Shown here one piece after another: positions 60,496 through 64,000 of a DNA stretch of 64,000 bases. This stretch comes from Phorcus lineatus. Its lineage: Eukaryota > Mollusca > Gastropoda > Trochida > Trochidae. The position numbers were made by a program, and so were the translations under genes. The notes beneath the pieces are model-generated. The model saw nothing but the letters and a program-made list of their open reading frames with translations. It was not told where the DNA came from and did no database searches. Location: assembly GCA_921293015.1 (NCBI GenBank), contig OV121092.1:26521264-26585263 (forward strand). Reading direction: 5' to 3'. Positions within the stretch are counted from its first letter, which is position 1; every line of letters starts with the position of its first letter.

Positions 60496-60750
60496 CCCGC
60501 CAGGGGCTCGGCAACTTTGTCTGCAGTAGAGAACTGTTCTACACGCAGTCAGGTTTGGGTGCAATGCTACACTGAAATTCAGCGCAGTACCACCCATGGT
60601 TTGCTAGTTCCAGCCGATGCTCGCAGGTTTCACCGCAATACATAGTCACAATAGTGTTGTGGGCTTTCTCCCTGCAATGATACTAGCAGCCGCGATATAT
60701 GTGATATAATCTTGAAAGCGGCGTTAAACACCAACTCACCTCACCTCACT
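60496..60750 (+). mobile_element. SINE copy starting just after the T-loop
   Basis: Starts CCCGCCAGGGGCTCGG (or one T earlier, ambiguous with the target copy). It is flanked by a perfect 16-bp duplication TCAACAGGTTAATGAT (60480-60495 and 60751-60766). The body is highly preserved, so this insertion is young. Confidence 0.95.
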
Positions 60751-61065
60751 TCAACAGGTTAATGATTATCTTGTCCTTTTGGTTTGTCTCATCACTGGAT
60801 TGTTTTGAACCTCTGTCTTTGAATATAAAATGTATTTAAGCTCTACAACATGGTTAAATTCTACTTATCAAAATGTCAGAATGTGACTAATGGTTTTGAC
60901 TAGAAAGATTCGCTTTTTGATAATCCATAGGGAAATAATTTGTTTGTCACTTCATTGAAGTCTGGGGACCTAGTCAGAATAGTATTTAGCAAATCCAGGA
61001 AGCGTCACAGTATATTCCAGAATTGTTCTATAAGAGGAAATTTTAATGTTTAAATAAATAAAAAA

Positions 61066-61336
61066 AATTCTTTTGATTGATTTGTTTACATTCATTTTTC
61101 CTTTTAAAGAATTACTTCAGTCTTGAATTTTTACAAATCATCATATGAAAAATAAAAAATCTTCAAAATTGTTATTACCCAAATTGTTAATCCTAAGGAA
61201 AATTCTTTGAATTGATTTGTTTACATTTATTTTTCCTTTTAAAGAATTACTTCAGTTTTGAATTTTACAAACCATCATTATGAAAAATAAAAAATCTTCA
61301 AAATTGTTATTACCAAAATTGTAAATCCTAAGGAAT
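61066..61336 (+). repeat. About 135-bp tandem duplication, two copies
   Basis: GATTTGTTTACATT(C/T)ATTTTT, AAAGAATTACTTCAGT, GAAAAATAAAAAATCTTCAA and AATTGTTATTACC recur 135 bp apart with about 5% differences. Confidence 0.92.
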
Positions 61337-62480
61337 GACATTTTTCATATGTGCACATGTATATTACACCCGGATGTGTATCAAATGACTTTAACAAAAA
61401 TTATGTAAGTTTCTGTATACCCTCGCTCTTGCTCATGTACTACAAAAATTCATTCCCTTTTCCTCGGGTAATATTTATCATATGAAGTTCAGTGTTTCAT
61501 TTCTGTCATTCCACCAGGCTCTGGTCTTCTATATGTTCTTGAGAATTAACGTGGCCAAACAAAAACGGTCAGTGTGGGGACAACTTACTCTCATCAAATC
61601 AGTACAGATTCCGCAGAGAGGCGATTAGGACCAGGAAATGCTTAGAATCTAAACCATGTTGATGACCTCAATCCTGGAGGGATGCAGATTGTGTATGGAC
61701 GTCATTACCTTGTCACTTCACATCTGAAGTTTATTGTCGTCATGTCGGTGATTGTCAGGGTCGATTGTTGCATGACTGACATCAGCTGACTTGGATCTAT
61801 ATGTCAATGAACTTTGGCTTTGACTTTGTTTTCTAAAAAATGATTTTAGTGTTTCACCAAACATGTGTCTTTAAGAACAAGTATGTTGATGTTTTGTCTA
61901 CTGACAGCATTTCTAAATCCATGTTTTTGATGAAACAAAATCAAATATTTTCTAACTGAGAATTATTTGTTACAATAAAAATTAAGAATGAAGTCATGTG
62001 GTCACTTCACAAATTATATTTACCCTAGAAACATTTTATTTTTTAATTTCCAAGCTTTGTATTCATTTTGCGTCAATTTATTGACAAATCCTGAATTATT
62101 CTATCGGGAAGTTTTGATTCATGAAATTCCATCGATCAAAATTTGATTGATTTTGAATAATACACATGTAAAAGGTCATAAAAGTCCAGCGTAATATTTT
62201 CATCTCTGCATGGTTGCCAGTTGTAGATGTAAAACGACCATGGCATCATTTAATTTGGCAAGGTGATCGTTTTTTTATAATCTGCGTTGTATGCAGACAC
62301 CCATGGCTTAATGTTGAGATCCTCTTTACAATATCCCCCTGGGGCTTAACATCAAGGAAATTGCACTCAGGTTACCTGCCTACGATTCAGATGACCCATA
62401 AAAATTTTACATCAATTTCTAATGTGAGTTTCCAAACAGCACCTTAGATCTTGCATCAAACTTGACTCACGGCTTATACA
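61337..62480. other. Unique sequence, no gene seen
   Basis: CATTCCACCAG followed by GCTCTGGTCTTCTATATG (61518) is splice-acceptor-like, with 36 open codons to a TAG. The evidence is too thin to call an exon. Confidence 0.35.
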
Positions 62481-62493
62481 CCAATCACATTGC

Positions 62494-62832
62494 AGGGGGG
62501 GGGGGGGGGGGGGGGTCGGCGGGGGAATAGCACAGTGGTTAGCGCGTTCGGCTTCGGATCAGGAGGTCCGTGGTTCAAATCCCACCAGGGGCTTGGCAAC
62601 TTTGTCTGCAGAAGAGAACTGTTCTTCACGCAGTCAGGTTTGGGTGCAATGCTACACTGAAGTTCAGCGCAGTACCACCCACGGTTTTAGTTCCAGCCAA
62701 TGCTCGCAGGTTTCACCGCAATGCATAGCTGCAATGGTGTTGCGGGCTTTCTCCCTGCAATAATACTAGCAGCCGCGATATAAGTGAAATAATCTTGAAA
62801 GCGGCGTTAAACACCACCTCACCTCACCTAAA
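62494..62832 (+). mobile_element. tRNA-derived SINE with expanded poly-G leader
   Basis: A run of about 20 G (about 62495-62514) and TCGGCGGGGGAATAGCACAG replace the usual short G leader. Box B is GGTTCAAATCC; the body and tail are complete. CAATCACAT at 62482-62490 and 62833-62841 is a probable 9-bp target duplication. The G run may be a polymerase-slippage expansion, and its true length is uncertain. Confidence 0.9.
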
Positions 62833-62841
62833 CAATCACAT

Positions 62842-64000
62842 GGCTAGTTTCTGTTCCACTGATGTTTTTAAATGGGTGCTAACATGCTTTCTTAAATATT
62901 TATTTCTTCAAATTTTCTTGAATACTTATTACTTAATGCCAAATGTATTATCTTCAGAAGGTCAAACATATCATTATATATGTATACTCATCCAATCAAC
63001 TGTAGTCGTAGAGATTTGATAAGATATCAAGCAAAAACAACTGGCAGCCATTTTTGTGTGAACACCTTTTATTCATTAGTTTATTAACCAATCATGGAAC
63101 AATCGTTTTAAAACTGTTTCTGTTGAAAAGGAAACACTGTCATGCAAATGGTAAAGTATTTTTTGTTGTTGTTGTTGAAAACTCATTATTCATCTTAAAA
63201 CACACCTGCTGTTATGAGCTCTTAATTTTCATGCTAAAATTTGGCATATAAAACCAGTCTCTTGTACAAAGACTTGTGATTGGTTAGTCTTTCCATAAAA
63301 AGATCAAGGGTAGTATTTTGAGAACTGAACTTTGAGTTGTGCCTGATTCCATAATGCCCCTCCTGGTAATGTTAGTCAAGTAATATTTTAAATTTGAACT
63401 GCTTCTTTCTTCAGATTTATTTATACAAAAGCAATCTAGTTTGACTTGAAAATTTGTCCCTTATAAGAAAGGGTGTGTTTAACAGACACAGTTTTGTGTC
63501 CCATATAATTCTGTTACATCTTTAAAATGATTGGCAAGGATGTCTGAGCTCGTAAATCCTAACGACACGTATAGTCATTAGAACTGGCAGGGGAATCAAA
63601 CCGTCTTCATACTAATCAGGGAATCGTGAGAGACTTCATTGCTTTCATGTCTATGTTCCCCCCCATTCCCTTATTTTCTATTTAATGAGGATTTTAAGGC
63701 CTTCCAAAGCTAGTAGATGAAAGTCTGACAAAGCTGATTACCCAGGGGGCTGTTGGTAACTTTCTACTGTTAGCGGCCATCTTGGTCTCCTTATAACTCT
63801 TATCAGTGATGTCCTTTGACTTTCATTTGTTTATTAATATTATTTAAAAAAATTGGTAAATCTATTCAAAACAAACATGTGAGATTTATGTGGTTATGAT
63901 AATAGGAACATAACTCATTTGTTAAGAGGTTAGGGCTTAATATACGCCCAACATCTCCCCCGCCCCTCACCCCCATTGCAATTCACTGTCCACAAAAGAA
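62842..64000. other. Unique sequence, no gene seen
   Basis: No exon-like or repeat structure was found up to the window end. Confidence 0.4.

Noticed and set aside
61518-61627. Exon after CATTCCACCAG (ALVFYMFLRINVAKQKR)
   Set aside because: The acceptor is moderate, the frame is short and ends in a stop; the only donor (GTCAGT) is weak.

Overview
The window is A+T-rich, repeat-dense, intron- or intergenic-like DNA of a eukaryote. It is most likely a lophotrochozoan, probably a gastropod mollusc. That assignment rests on recalled repeat style: tRNA-derived SINEs whose 3' ends read GCGGCGTTAAAC followed by (ACTC)n or (CCTCA)n tails, and a recurring GCCTTGCCCAAGGACACAAC-type repeat seen in marine invertebrates. 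There is no bacterial gene content, rRNA gene, functional tRNA gene or CRISPR array. Almost every open reading frame is an accident of simple sequence, tandem repeats or SINEs.

Host-gene signals are few. At 14820-14876 a strong 3' splice site is fused directly to GTAAGT and followed 57 nt later by a second 5' splice site, which is the layout of a recursive splice site (or a small cassette exon) on the + strand. At 41606-41707 an ATG-led 34-codon open stretch ends in a splice-donor sequence and looks like a first coding exon. At 32910-33387 two short blocks resemble the P2X7-type intracellular (ballast) domain family, broken by stops and lacking the middle of the domain. They lie in a CpG-richer island that ends in a TATA-box promoter-like sequence at 34387. 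At 228-938 a 98%-identical inverted duplication carries a short protein-like reading frame in each arm.

Mobile DNA is the dominant readable content. Fifteen copies of one tRNA-Arg-like SINE family (about 255-400 bp) are scattered from 1.2 to 62.8 kb, all in the + orientation, many with clear target-site duplications (TSDs). Three independent copies start at the same nucleotide just after the T-loop of the tRNA-like head. Three separate insertions of only about 60 bp (1954, 14637, 51422) also have their own TSDs and consist of little more than a GC hairpin plus an (ACTC)n tail. The same kind of hairpin closes the long SINE. Two cut-and-paste elements are caught inside SINEs: a 1,078-bp element with 8-bp TSD inside the SINE at 44810-46212, and a 470-bp element with 70-bp inverted repeats inside a second SINE family at 25.0-25.6 kb. 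A truncated LINE 3' end lies at 24123-24408.

Tandem repeats are unusually many and of all ages: young homogenised arrays of 33 bp (5.0 kb), 51/54 bp (17.2-19.2 kb) and 109 bp (25.9-27.9 kb), recent two- or three-copy duplications (4.6, 6.2, 22.2, 60.2, 61.1 kb), and strongly decayed arrays (29-30, 30.4, 39.6, 51.2-52.0, 54.8-55.2, 59.2-60.1 kb). The rest is unannotatable A+T-rich sequence.
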